Positions 27,531 to 35,747 of a DNA stretch of 64,000 bases are shown here, one piece after another (position 1 is the stretch's first letter; each line of letters opens with the position of its first letter). The notes beneath the pieces were generated by a model. It worked only from the letters and a program-made list of their open reading frames with translations. It was not told the DNA's origin and did no database searches. Origin of the DNA: Phycisphaerales bacterium (lineage in GTDB: Bacteria; Planctomycetota; Phycisphaerae; UBA1845; UTPLA1); assembly GCA_022360095.1 (NCBI GenBank), contig JAKSDK010000487.1, forward strand, positions 147,495 to 211,494, written 5' to 3'. The position numbers and the translations under genes were made by a program.

Positions 27531-28400
27531 ATGAAACAGCCTTCAAGAAAACTCGCATTCGCAGCAGCACTTTTGATGACATCAGGTGTGATCACATCGG
27601 GTTGTGATACAACGATCGGCGACCTACTGAACGGGCTGAATCTGAATTCGGAGACGACGATCGGCGATCTGCTCAGTGTCCTGACCTCCGGTGATCTGGC
27701 TGACGGATTTGACCAATTCGTTGCCAATGCGAACGGCAGATTCGCCGGCGGAGATCGCTTCGCGGGTCTGACACCCGAGCAAACAAGTGCCGTCGAAGAC
27801 CTCCAGGCGCAGCTGAACAGCGGGGCCATCGATTCCAGCGAGTTCGCTCAGCAAATTCGCGAGGTTCTTGGAGACCGAGCCCCGAATCTGGCATTCGGCG
27901 GTTTCGGCTTCGGCGGTTCACCGTTCGGTTTCGGCCGCGGCATCGGACGGGGCGATCCGCTGGATTTGTCGGACGAACAGAAGGAGCAGGCGCGCGCCAT
28001 ATTCGAAGAATTGCATTCCGACATTTCCGATCTTCGGTCGGCCGCTCACGAAGACATTCAAGCAATCCTGACCGCTGAACAACTCGCCACTTTGGAAGAA
28101 CGGCGATCCGAACGAATTGGATTCCCGGGCCTCGGCGGTCGGCGAGCGGGAGGTTTCAGAAACGGCGGCAACGGCTCCTTCTCAGAACGGTTTGCTGAAG
28201 AACTCGGCCTGTCTGAACAACAGCAGGCCGACCTCGAGGACATTCGCGAAACCCTTCGGGCATCGGTCAAGGATCGCCACACCGAGGCGCGCGAAGTCTT
28301 CATCGCGCTGTTGACCCCTGAACAAATTGAAGTGCTCGAAGAACTCGAGGCAGAACGCGACGGGCTGTTTGGGGACAAGAGCGAGGACGACGGCGAATGA
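27531..28400 (+). CDS. Spy/CpxP-like LTxxQ lipoprotein
   Basis: 289 residues from the ATG at 27531, eight bases after AGGAGA; the frame is open from 27459 but unsupported. A lipoprotein signal peptide ends ITSGC. A direct internal repeat TTIGDLL follows at the start of the mature protein. The rest is helical and shows the Spy/CpxP pattern repeatedly: LTPEQTSAVEDLQAQLNSG, LSDEQKEQARAIFEEL, LTAEQLATLEERR, LSEQQQADLEDIRETL, LTPEQIEVLEELEAER. Spy/CpxP proteins are periplasmic chaperones and stress sensors controlled by Cpx. The Gly/Phe-rich centre (FGGFGFGGSPFGFGRGIGRG) is unusual for the family. Confidence 0.82.
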   Translation: MKQPSRKLAFAAALLMTSGVITSGCDTTIGDLLNGLNLNSETTIGDLLSVLTSGDLADGFDQFVANANGRFAGGDRFAGLTPEQTSAVEDLQAQLNSGAIDSSEFAQQIREVLGDRAPNLAFGGFGFGGSPFGFGRGIGRGDPLDLSDEQKEQARAIFEELHSDISDLRSAAHEDIQAILTAEQLATLEERRSERIGFPGLGGRRAGGFRNGGNGSFSERFAEELGLSEQQQADLEDIRETLRASVKDRHTEAREVFIALLTPEQIEVLEELEAERDGLFGDKSEDDGE

Positions 28401-28486
28401 GGCATCCATTTTCCCATCGCCGGCAACCTCCTCGATTTTTCCACGCCTCGGAAGCCCGACGCTTCTGACGCAGGGGAAGCGTTGTA

Positions 28487-28515
28487 GCAGGGTCGCCGTG
28501 AATCGGCGACCCTGC
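28487..28515 (+). terminator. Hairpin after the Spy/CpxP-like gene
   Basis: A perfect 12-bp stem, GCAGGGTCGCCG (28487-28498) and CGGCGACCCTGC (28504-28515), with a 5-base loop, 87 bases after the stop codon. There is no T-run, so intrinsic termination is uncertain; it could also protect the 3' end of the mRNA. Confidence 0.45.
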
Positions 28516-28589
28516 CAGCCCCTTGCATGATTCCTGAATCGCAGTCCCGCCCAAAGACAAGCCCCGCACCGTGAGGTTTGAGGTCGATC

Positions 28590-29432
28590 ATGCTGAAATC
28601 ATCGATACGAGGCCCACGAACCATCAAGACGATGTTCGTTGTCGGCCTGCCTCGTTCGGGGACCACGTTGCTGGCTCACTTGCTGGCGGGCGGGCCGGGG
28701 CTCCTGACGCTTAGCGAGCCTTTTCTCGTCCATTCGGTTGTGGCGCACTGGCGGCTCAAGAGGTTTTTGGGAAAGGTCGCAAAAACCGCGGACCTACGGA
28801 CCGTGCCCGTGCCGCCGGAGGATGCCGATGCGAATGAATTTCTAAGCTACCTCAAAATCCTGGCTCGCAAGAATCGATTCAACGCCTTGGTGATCAAGGA
28901 AACCTATCGAGTCACCAGTCATTGGGAAAACGTCGCCCTTCTGGACGAAATCGCCTCCGAACACGCCGTGGCCGCAATCTTGCGGCATCCGTTCGACGTG
29001 GCGCTATCCAGCATCCGGGCATTTCATTGGTGTCGCGGGGCCATCGGCCGTGCCCTGCGGCTATGGGCACCGGGATTGCCTCTTTTTGCAAACAACGCCG
29101 AGCTCGTGGAACATGTCGGGCACAATTGGTCAAGCTATGTCAACTGGTGCCACCGCAACGCGACATTCATCGTATCCTATGAAGATCTCGTTCGTGATCC
29201 TCGCCGGCATCTGAGAGCCCCTTGTGAAGCGTGCGACTTCACCTTTGACGAAGAGATGGTCAACGGTCGTCCATACAGAGCCTTCGGCGGGATCGGCGAC
29301 CCGACCGTGGTTCACCGACCTAAGCCGGTGAGCAAAGCATCGGTCAACCGCGGCCGAAAACTCTCGCCGGTGTTGCGAGAATTGCTGCTGAGAACATGCG
29401 GAAACACCATGAGCCAACTGGGATATACCTGA
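28590..29432 (+). CDS. Sulfotransferase family protein
   Basis: 280 residues from the ATG at 28590, eight bases after GAGG; a TTG at 28578 is in frame but less likely. The 5'-phosphosulfate loop is FVVGLPRSGTTLLAHLLAG, and the 3'-phosphate motif region is AAILRHPFDVALSSIRAF, as in PAPS-dependent sulfotransferases. The C-terminal YEDLVRDPRRHLRAPCEAC segment is also typical. It transfers sulfate from PAPS to a hydroxyl or amine. The glycosyltransferase and acyltransferase genes that follow suggest a sulfated glycolipid or glycan product, but the acceptor is unknown. Confidence 0.86.
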   Translation: MLKSSIRGPRTIKTMFVVGLPRSGTTLLAHLLAGGPGLLTLSEPFLVHSVVAHWRLKRFLGKVAKTADLRTVPVPPEDADANEFLSYLKILARKNRFNALVIKETYRVTSHWENVALLDEIASEHAVAAILRHPFDVALSSIRAFHWCRGAIGRALRLWAPGLPLFANNAELVEHVGHNWSSYVNWCHRNATFIVSYEDLVRDPRRHLRAPCEACDFTFDEEMVNGRPYRAFGGIGDPTVVHRPKPVSKASVNRGRKLSPVLRELLLRTCGNTMSQLGYT

Positions 29433-29539
29433 GACCGGCTTCTTTTTGGCAATTCACACGCCGCCAGGCAGCGACATCGCAACTCGACGTAAAATCCTCT
29501 TTGTGACTTACCGGGCGAGACCGTACAATCACCGTCGAC

Positions 29540-30724
29540 ATGTGGCTGTTGTTTGCTTTATATGCGATTGTGTTGATCCTCTACGCCCGGCAGGTGCGAG
29601 TCAGCGGCAAGGTCGTTCACCCCGAACTCGGAGTGACGGCCGAACCCGTTCACGAGAACATGCCGTCCGTGACGGTCGTGGTGCCGTTCAAAGACGAGGA
29701 GGTGCTGATCGCCTCGTGCCTTGAGTCCGTGCTCCAACAGGACTACCCCGCCTTGGACGTGATCGCCGTCAATGATCGCTCGGTCGATGAGAGCGGCAGT
29801 GTGGTTCGACGACTCCAGGAAAAACACGAGGCCCTGCGACTGGATGAAATCCGGGAGCTGCCCGACGAGATGTTCGGCAAGCCGCATGCGCTCCACGAAG
29901 CAACGGCAAACCTGAAAAGTGATCTCGTCATCTTTCTGGACAGCGACTTCCATATGGAGCCAGGTTGCATTCGCTCCCTCGTTCAGCAGTTTATGAAGGA
30001 AAATGTCGACTGGATCGCGGTCATGGCACGACCCGATCTTGTCACGGGGTGGGAGCGGATGCTCATGCCCTTCTTCGGTGCGATGGTTTACGCGTGGCAC
30101 GATCCGGCGCGGATCGCCGATCCGGACAATGAGGACGCGCTGGGCAGCGGATTCATGATTGTACGGCGCGAGGCATACGAGGCCGTCGGCCGTCACGGCG
30201 CCGTCGTTCGAGCCTACGACGAAGACAGCGAGCTGCTGCGTGTCGCGAAACGCGCGAAGCAACGGGTCTCTTATCTAATGGCACCTCAGATTGCGACGGT
30301 CAGGTTCTACGGCGGGCTAAGCAAACTCGTGCACGGGCTAACACGAACCCTCATCGGCGGACTGAAAAACACCGGACAATTCATCATCACGATCACGAGC
30401 GTGCAGTTTGTGTCCCTGATGCCCTTTGCCGTCCTGATCGGCGCATGGATCACGGCTCCCCTCGGATCGGGCGGCCTATTCACGGCGCTGTTCGCCGCGT
30501 TGGCGATCGTCCACATGGCGATTTCGATATCTATGGGAATCCTGATCAATCGTGTTTCAGGGGTACCCGCCGCCTATTGTCTCCTACAGCCGGTGACGGC
30601 CCTCGTCATGACGATCATCGTTGCACGAGCAGCGATCCTGCGCATGCGAAACCGCAAAGTGTCCTGGCGCGGGACGCAGTACGACACGACGGCTGTGACC
30701 GGATCGCAGGAGACCACCTCCTGA
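29540..30724 (+). CDS. Membrane glycosyltransferase, family 2 (HpnB-like)
   Basis: 394 residues. A single N-terminal helix (LLFALYAIVLILYA) is followed by the GT-A domain (SVTVVVPFKDEEVLIASCLE, DVIAVNDRSVDESG, the DxD metal site in VIFLDSDFHMEPG, and the acceptor region AYDEDSELLRVAKRA). At least three C-terminal membrane helices follow from residue 285. The layout resembles hopanoid-associated HpnB and other GT2 enzymes using lipid acceptors at the inner membrane. Its TGA overlaps the next start (TGATG at 30722-30726), so the products are made together. Confidence 0.86.
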   Translation: MWLLFALYAIVLILYARQVRVSGKVVHPELGVTAEPVHENMPSVTVVVPFKDEEVLIASCLESVLQQDYPALDVIAVNDRSVDESGSVVRRLQEKHEALRLDEIRELPDEMFGKPHALHEATANLKSDLVIFLDSDFHMEPGCIRSLVQQFMKENVDWIAVMARPDLVTGWERMLMPFFGAMVYAWHDPARIADPDNEDALGSGFMIVRREAYEAVGRHGAVVRAYDEDSELLRVAKRAKQRVSYLMAPQIATVRFYGGLSKLVHGLTRTLIGGLKNTGQFIITITSVQFVSLMPFAVLIGAWITAPLGSGGLFTALFAALAIVHMAISISMGILINRVSGVPAAYCLLQPVTALVMTIIVARAAILRMRNRKVSWRGTQYDTTAVTGSQETTS

Positions 30725-32082
30725 TGGGTCTTCCGCGCAGCGTGTTCCTGAATCCCTGCGATTATCTGCTTTTTTCCGACCAATCTCTTCGCATGCAACG
30801 GAAACAGGGTCCGAACATCCCCTACATGTGCATGGACATTGATGGTCCGCTTGACCCCGAGCGGATGCGACGTTCAGTCGCGCGCGCGACGGCGGCGAGC
30901 CCTACGACGCTCGCTCGGTTGCGTTTCTCGCGTTTCAATGGACGCCCTTTATGGAGGCTGCCGCAGGACCCGATGACTGCGGCGCAGGAAGCGTTAAACG
31001 ATACGTATCGGTCCGTCGATGTGTGCGGATCGGGGATACCCTATGATGAGCCGACCGCGACGACGGGCGGCAGTCCGTCCGATTTGCGCGACGGGCCGCA
31101 AATATGCCTAACGCATTACGCCCTGGCGCACGGTCGATCGCGACTATGCATCCGCTGGCCGCACTGGTTGATGGATGCGGCGGGCGCGATGGCCTTCCTG
31201 GACGTTTGGGCAACCTGTTACGCGGAATGCGGTGACGATGCAATCTTGGCTGAACCGGTGGTGCCCGACGCCCGACAATGGCAGCCGCTGGCCGGAACCG
31301 GCCTGAGGGAGCGGTGGCGGACGATTCGATCGCAACCGAAAAGCAAATCCAAACTGCGAATCGGTGCTCCTTACGACGAAGCGTCGGGAACCGTGCGTGA
31401 AGATCGTGTGCTGCATCGATATTGGAACGAAACCGAGATGGCACAGATCCGGGCCGCGGCAAGAAACGAGATGCCGGCGGGACCTGCGCGCATTACTCGG
31501 TATCTGGCGGTTTGTGTCATACAGGCATTGGATCAATTGTTTCAGGAGAACGGTTGGTCCGGCGATGCCTTTCGGATCGCCCTTCCGATGAGAATGAGCG
31601 AAAACACCCCGGATCATACTGCCCTGAGATTGCTGTTCGGCAACTACCTCGTATCACCGATTATCGTGATTGACCGGCGCATTGCAGGAGATCGGACACG
31701 CCTTTCCGAGGATCTGACGCAACAGTTGCAAGCGTTTCAAAAAGCACGAGGACCCGTTGCCCAATGGTCATTGATGTCACTCGCCGCGTTGTTACCGTTT
31801 GCGGTTCATCGACGGATCATCAGTTCACCGATGTTCGCGACGCAGTTCAGCTCCGGATTCAGTTTTTATGGTGAGTTGCATCCGCCGCTACGGAGCGTCG
31901 GGGGGATGCGAATCAGCAATCTCTGGGGCGGCGGACCCACGACGCTGCCACCGGGCATGAACCCCGTCTTTAGCCGGTTCGATCAGTCGTTAAATCTGGC
32001 CTTAACCTATGCATGGCCCGTCGTAAGCGATGAGACGGCGAAGCAATACCTGGTGCACGTCGAAAACATGTTGACGGCATAA
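30724..32082 (+). CDS. Condensation-domain-like (WES/DGAT-type) acyltransferase
   Basis: 452 residues from the ATG at 30724; the open frame extends upstream through the glycosyltransferase gene but without reason. The HxxxD catalytic motif of the chloramphenicol acetyltransferase-like superfamily is visible as WPHWLMDAAGAMAF. A second conserved region, RIALPMRMSENTPD, followed by RLLFGNYLVSPIIV, matches the solvent-channel motifs of condensation and wax-ester synthase enzymes. No carrier protein is encoded nearby, so acyl-CoA is the likelier donor. It may acylate the product of the overlapping glycosyltransferase. This functional link is inference from gene order. Confidence 0.7.
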   Translation: MGLPRSVFLNPCDYLLFSDQSLRMQRKQGPNIPYMCMDIDGPLDPERMRRSVARATAASPTTLARLRFSRFNGRPLWRLPQDPMTAAQEALNDTYRSVDVCGSGIPYDEPTATTGGSPSDLRDGPQICLTHYALAHGRSRLCIRWPHWLMDAAGAMAFLDVWATCYAECGDDAILAEPVVPDARQWQPLAGTGLRERWRTIRSQPKSKSKLRIGAPYDEASGTVREDRVLHRYWNETEMAQIRAAARNEMPAGPARITRYLAVCVIQALDQLFQENGWSGDAFRIALPMRMSENTPDHTALRLLFGNYLVSPIIVIDRRIAGDRTRLSEDLTQQLQAFQKARGPVAQWSLMSLAALLPFAVHRRIISSPMFATQFSSGFSFYGELHPPLRSVGGMRISNLWGGGPTTLPPGMNPVFSRFDQSLNLALTYAWPVVSDETAKQYLVHVENMLTA

Positions 32083-32105
32083 TCGGCTTCGCGGACCACT
32101 AGTTC

Positions 32106-32348
32106 TTAACTCCGAGCGTGAACGCGACACGCCCAATAGACCGGGCACCATCCCAACAAGGCCGTGGCCAAGAGTTCAATCTGGAAGACGAGGGCGACCC
32201 ACTTGGGCCAATCGGGAGACTGGGCCAATCCGATCAAATTCAAGGACATCAGGATCGCTCCGATGATCAATCGCTGCACACGATCCGGAGAACCGACGCG
32301 GCCCCGTGCTCCAGGTGGGCCTGGCGTGGGATTACCGATGTCGCCCAT
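32106..32348 (-). CDS. Small DUF2892/YgaP-type membrane protein
   Basis: 80 residues. A Gly/Pro-rich start is followed by SPDRVQRLIIGAILMSLNLI and a second helix, IELLATALLGWCPVYWACRV. The pattern of Arg before the first helix and GxCPxYxxxxV in the second is the signature of DUF2892, best known as the membrane part of YgaP-like rhodanese proteins. No rhodanese domain is encoded next to it. It sits between convergent and same-strand neighbours and has no evident operon. Confidence 0.7.
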   Translation of the reverse strand: MGDIGNPTPGPPGARGRVGSPDRVQRLIIGAILMSLNLIGLAQSPDWPKWVALVFQIELLATALLGWCPVYWACRVHARS

Positions 32349-32375
32349 GTTTTTCCTCCAAAACCTTGGAGACGA

Positions 32376-33599
32376 TTAGTTGCCAAGATGCTTCAAAATT
32401 ACACGCATCCCCGGCTGGTTTTCCGAACGCTTTGTGCTGTCCTGCCCCGGGCCTAGCTCCTGGTCCATGGCATTCCACTCTCGCTCTCGAAACATGTAGT
32501 ACGTCCAATGCCAGCCATTCTCCTCAATGATGGTCAACACATCGTCCAGCCATCGCTCGGCTCCTGCCACGCGACGGTCCGCGCCGAATTCGCCGATGTA
32601 AATGCGGTGGGATGGAATTTTGTGCCGTGATTGCCAGTCGCGAACGGGTTTGGCCATTGCCTTGCGCAATCGGTGGATGTCCCAATGAGCGATCGGACCG
32701 GGCGCGTCCGAGTCGCCAGACAAGTGACTCGGCGCATCGCCCGGATATTTCCATCGCCCCTTGTTTTTGCGAAAGGTCGTGTACAGCCACGGGCCATACC
32801 AATGAAAACAATAGATAACTCGGTCGTCGTCGATCGGCTTCAGATATCGCAGCGCCTGCGGTCTGCCGAACTGCCCGGGCTGAATGATAATAGGCGTGGT
32901 CGTATCGACGCTGCGAATCGCAGCGATTGTCTTTTGATAGATGGCGTTCAGATCGCCCGGCGTATCTTCGATACGCTTGTAATAGCCCGATACAGAAGCC
33001 TCGTCGTCAAACTTTAGGTCTTGCGTGACTTCGAAACCCGGCTCATTCAAAAGGAGGTAACCGATGACGTTTCGATTATCACCGTATCGCATCGCCAGCC
33101 GTTTCCAAAACTCGCCGAGTCGATCGTGCCACCACCATTTTCGATACAAGCGCCAACGAACTGGTCCCTTGCCGTGCGAACCCGGGACGAGCCCCGGCGA
33201 GATCACGACGCGGATGTTGCGGGCTGCACACCCAGCAATGGTCTTATCCAGCGTCTGTAACGCCGTCTTGAAACGGTCGCTCTCAAAATACTGACTGTCC
33301 CAGTCCCTGAGGTCCGCCTCCGTCATCGCGCCGGGCATGACCGTCGGCTTCGGCGTGTCCGTGCTTCCGGGGAAAAAGAGACGGACAACATCGAAACCGT
33401 ATTTTCGGGCCGCGTTGAGGTCGGCCCCGACACCGTCACCGTAGTAACCGGAATACACGGCGCCGCGCAGCGTCCGGTCCCAATGCGAAATCTTTGACGG
33501 ATGTTTCTGCGCAAATGCGTACCCGTGGTGCAGGACCAGCAATGTGAACACAACCATCCAATTCACGCGGATTGAGGAATGATGAAGATGCGACGCCAT
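32376..33599 (-). CDS. Secreted glycoside hydrolase family 5-type (cellulase-like) enzyme
   Basis: About 407 residues; the ATG at 33599 is preferred over the GTG at 33602, with AAGGAG upstream. A signal peptide (VNWMVVFTLLVLHHGYAFA) precedes a TIM barrel. The acid/base glutamate is in GYLLLNEPGF and the nucleophile in RIYIGEFGADRR; CFHWYGPWLYT supplies the conserved His-x-Tyr. These fit clan GH-A, family 5. The substrate, a beta-glucan or mannan, cannot be set. No carbohydrate-binding module or polysaccharide utilisation genes lie beside it. Confidence 0.85.
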   Translation of the reverse strand: MASHLHHSSIRVNWMVVFTLLVLHHGYAFAQKHPSKISHWDRTLRGAVYSGYYGDGVGADLNAARKYGFDVVRLFFPGSTDTPKPTVMPGAMTEADLRDWDSQYFESDRFKTALQTLDKTIAGCAARNIRVVISPGLVPGSHGKGPVRWRLYRKWWWHDRLGEFWKRLAMRYGDNRNVIGYLLLNEPGFEVTQDLKFDDEASVSGYYKRIEDTPGDLNAIYQKTIAAIRSVDTTTPIIIQPGQFGRPQALRYLKPIDDDRVIYCFHWYGPWLYTTFRKNKGRWKYPGDAPSHLSGDSDAPGPIAHWDIHRLRKAMAKPVRDWQSRHKIPSHRIYIGEFGADRRVAGAERWLDDVLTIIEENGWHWTYYMFREREWNAMDQELGPGQDSTKRSENQPGMRVILKHLGN

Positions 33600-33783
33600 C
33601 ACGTGACTCCTTTCAACCGGGCTTTCTTGCCTGCTAGGTTCCGGATGTTGATCCTATCCAAACAGGCTGACCAGTCCAGGATTTTCTAAGTGGAATGTGA
33701 TGGCCTCTCACAGTGAGAGTCACGGCTAGCACCCGTCCACAAAGTCACTTTTCGGTCTGAGTCATTGATGGCGATTCGAGTAT

Positions 33784-34617
33784 TCAATGACCAGAGCTTT
33801 TCAAAACTGCTTGCGGCTCGGGCAATACTCCGCGTTGCGCCGGATCATCGGCTCTTCGTGGACGTGGCCAAGGGAAAAGCATCGGTGTCCGTTCCCGATA
33901 GCGACGGTACTCTTCTCCCAGCATCTTCAACAGATCGCGCTCCTCGAACCGGATTCCGATGATGACGATGTAAGCGGTGTTCACCAGAGCAAACAGCAAG
34001 TGACCCTGGGTCATGGTCGGGGTTGCCCAGAAGGCGATCATGAACCCCAACATCAGCGGATTGCGTACCATCCTATAAAGCCACGGCGTCGCGAAGCCTG
34101 GATGGCGGGGTGTCCGTCCGCGAAGGTTCAGGTATACCTGCCGCAATCCGAACAGTTCAAAGTGATCGATGCAGAACGTGGAATACAAGGCCAGAAGCCA
34201 ACCCAATGCACAAAGGGCATGGAGCATCAAGCTTCCGACGTGACTCTCGACGCTCCAGACAACCTCCGGCATGGCGCGCCACTGCCAGAAAATCAGCACC
34301 AGCACGGCATTGGTCACCAGGACAAACGTGCTCCGCTCAATCGGCGACGGCACGAACCTCGTCCACCATTGCTTGAAGCCAGGGCGCGCCATAATTGTGT
34401 GCTGAATTGCAAACAGACTCAGCAGCAGAACGTTGACGAGAATCGCCCAACCCACCGGTTCAGCGGCGCCTGAAATGGAATCGATCGATTTCGGCACAAC
34501 CCGATTTGCGGCGAAGCCGACCATGTACAAAAAAACAGCCAGAAATAGCACGTAGGTTGCCGCCCCGTAAACAAAAAATCCGACCCTGTTGCCCACGCTG
34601 GATGATTTCGTCTCCAT
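33784..34617 (-). CDS. mddA: MddA-like methanethiol S-methyltransferase (NnrU/ICMT family)
   Basis: 277 residues from the ATG at 34617, with AGGAG upstream; the frame is open to 34704. Five or six membrane helices carry the MddA signatures SLFAIQHTIMARPGFKQWWT, SPIERSTFVLVTN, FELFGLRQVYLNLRG, RMVRNPLMLGFMIAFWATP and IGIRFEERDLLKMLGEEYRR. The last two are the S-adenosylmethionine-binding region shared with isoprenylcysteine methyltransferases. MddA methylates methanethiol to dimethyl sulfide. The symbol rests on motif resemblance recalled from the family, and closely related NnrU-type proteins exist. It is monocistronic. Confidence 0.78.
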   Translation of the reverse strand: METKSSSVGNRVGFFVYGAATYVLFLAVFLYMVGFAANRVVPKSIDSISGAAEPVGWAILVNVLLLSLFAIQHTIMARPGFKQWWTRFVPSPIERSTFVLVTNAVLVLIFWQWRAMPEVVWSVESHVGSLMLHALCALGWLLALYSTFCIDHFELFGLRQVYLNLRGRTPRHPGFATPWLYRMVRNPLMLGFMIAFWATPTMTQGHLLFALVNTAYIVIIGIRFEERDLLKMLGEEYRRYRERTPMLFPWPRPRRADDPAQRGVLPEPQAVLKSSGH

Positions 34618-34810
34618 CGATAATCTCCTGATTTCACCGGTTTTTGGCTTTCTCAACGATGGTCCGGTCAAGGCTGTATGCGACATCCGAGGACCGACGT
34701 TCACGCTTTTTCCAGGGAATCCACGTCACGGATCGGTGACTTGGAGATAAAGCGTTTCGGCGGTAAAATACGGGGATTGCTGGTGTTATCAGCTTATGGA
34801 TGGGAAGCTG

Positions 34811-35743
34811 ATGTCTGCGTTTGGGAAGAAAATGATCTCGATCCTCGGGGTTGCGTGGGCCGCGATGCTCAGCGGCTGCAACGTTGAGGACCTCTCCGCC
34901 TTGCGACTCCTGCCGCCTTTCCTGGCCAATGCCCCGAGCAGCGTACACATGGAGAGCGGATTGACCTATGCCGAGCACGATGGTCAGTCCCTCCTATTCG
35001 ATCTGTACCGTCCGGTCATCACGGACGAACCGACACCGTTGGTCGTTGTGGTGTTCGGCGGAGGCTGGCGATCCGGTTCAAGGGATCAATTGATGGAGTT
35101 CGCGTACGACCTGGCCGCCCATGGGTATGCCGCCGCTGCCATTGACTACCGCCTTGCCGACGGCACAAGCAAATTTCCAGATCAGGTCATTGATGTTCTG
35201 GCGGCCGTTGAGTTTCTTCGCGAGAACGCAGACCGCTTTGGCGTGGACCCGGCTCGTGTCGGGCTCTTCGGCGCCTCCGCCGGCGCGCATCTATCGCTAC
35301 TGGCCGGCATGGCCGAGGACCTGAGCGTGTTCGATACGCGTTTCGCCTCGGGGCAGGACGCAGGAATCAATGTGATCGTAAACCTGTTCGGCCCGACTGA
35401 CCTGACGATCGAGTCCTCGCCGGAGACGGAAAGACAGATTCAGGCCGTCGAGAATTTTCTGGGTTCCCCGCTGGATCAGGCGAGAGCGCTTCGGCATCTC
35501 GCCAGTCCGATTGAATATGTTCGCGCGGACGGGCCGGCGGTCTTTACGGTCCATGGGCGTGCCGACATGCTTGTGCCGGTCTCACAGGCTCGCAACCTGA
35601 TCGACGCGATGGCAACCGCCGGGCAGGAGCATACCTACATCGAGATCCCAGGTATGGGGCACACCATCGCAGCGATCTGGATCAGTTTTGAGGCGCAGAG
35701 TTATCGCGCCGCCATGTTCGAATTTCTTGCTGAACATCTCTGA
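34811..35743 (+). CDS. Lipoprotein alpha/beta-hydrolase (BD-FAE/acetylesterase-like)
   Basis: 310 residues from the ATG at 34811; an in-frame ATG at 34796 is also possible. The signal peptide ends AAMLSGC, a good lipobox, so the enzyme is anchored on the membrane. The oxyanion region is VVVVFGGGWRSGSRDQL and the nucleophile elbow GLFGASAGAHLSLLAGM. Asp is in VHGRADMLVPVSQA and His in IPGMGHTIAA, completing the triad. The fold and motifs match bacterial feruloyl or acetyl xylan esterases. A role in removing esters from plant or algal polysaccharide fits the nearby GH5 enzyme, but is inference. Confidence 0.85.
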   Translation: MSAFGKKMISILGVAWAAMLSGCNVEDLSALRLLPPFLANAPSSVHMESGLTYAEHDGQSLLFDLYRPVITDEPTPLVVVVFGGGWRSGSRDQLMEFAYDLAAHGYAAAAIDYRLADGTSKFPDQVIDVLAAVEFLRENADRFGVDPARVGLFGASAGAHLSLLAGMAEDLSVFDTRFASGQDAGINVIVNLFGPTDLTIESSPETERQIQAVENFLGSPLDQARALRHLASPIEYVRADGPAVFTVHGRADMLVPVSQARNLIDAMATAGQEHTYIEIPGMGHTIAAIWISFEAQSYRAAMFEFLAEHL

Positions 35744-35747
35744 TCAA

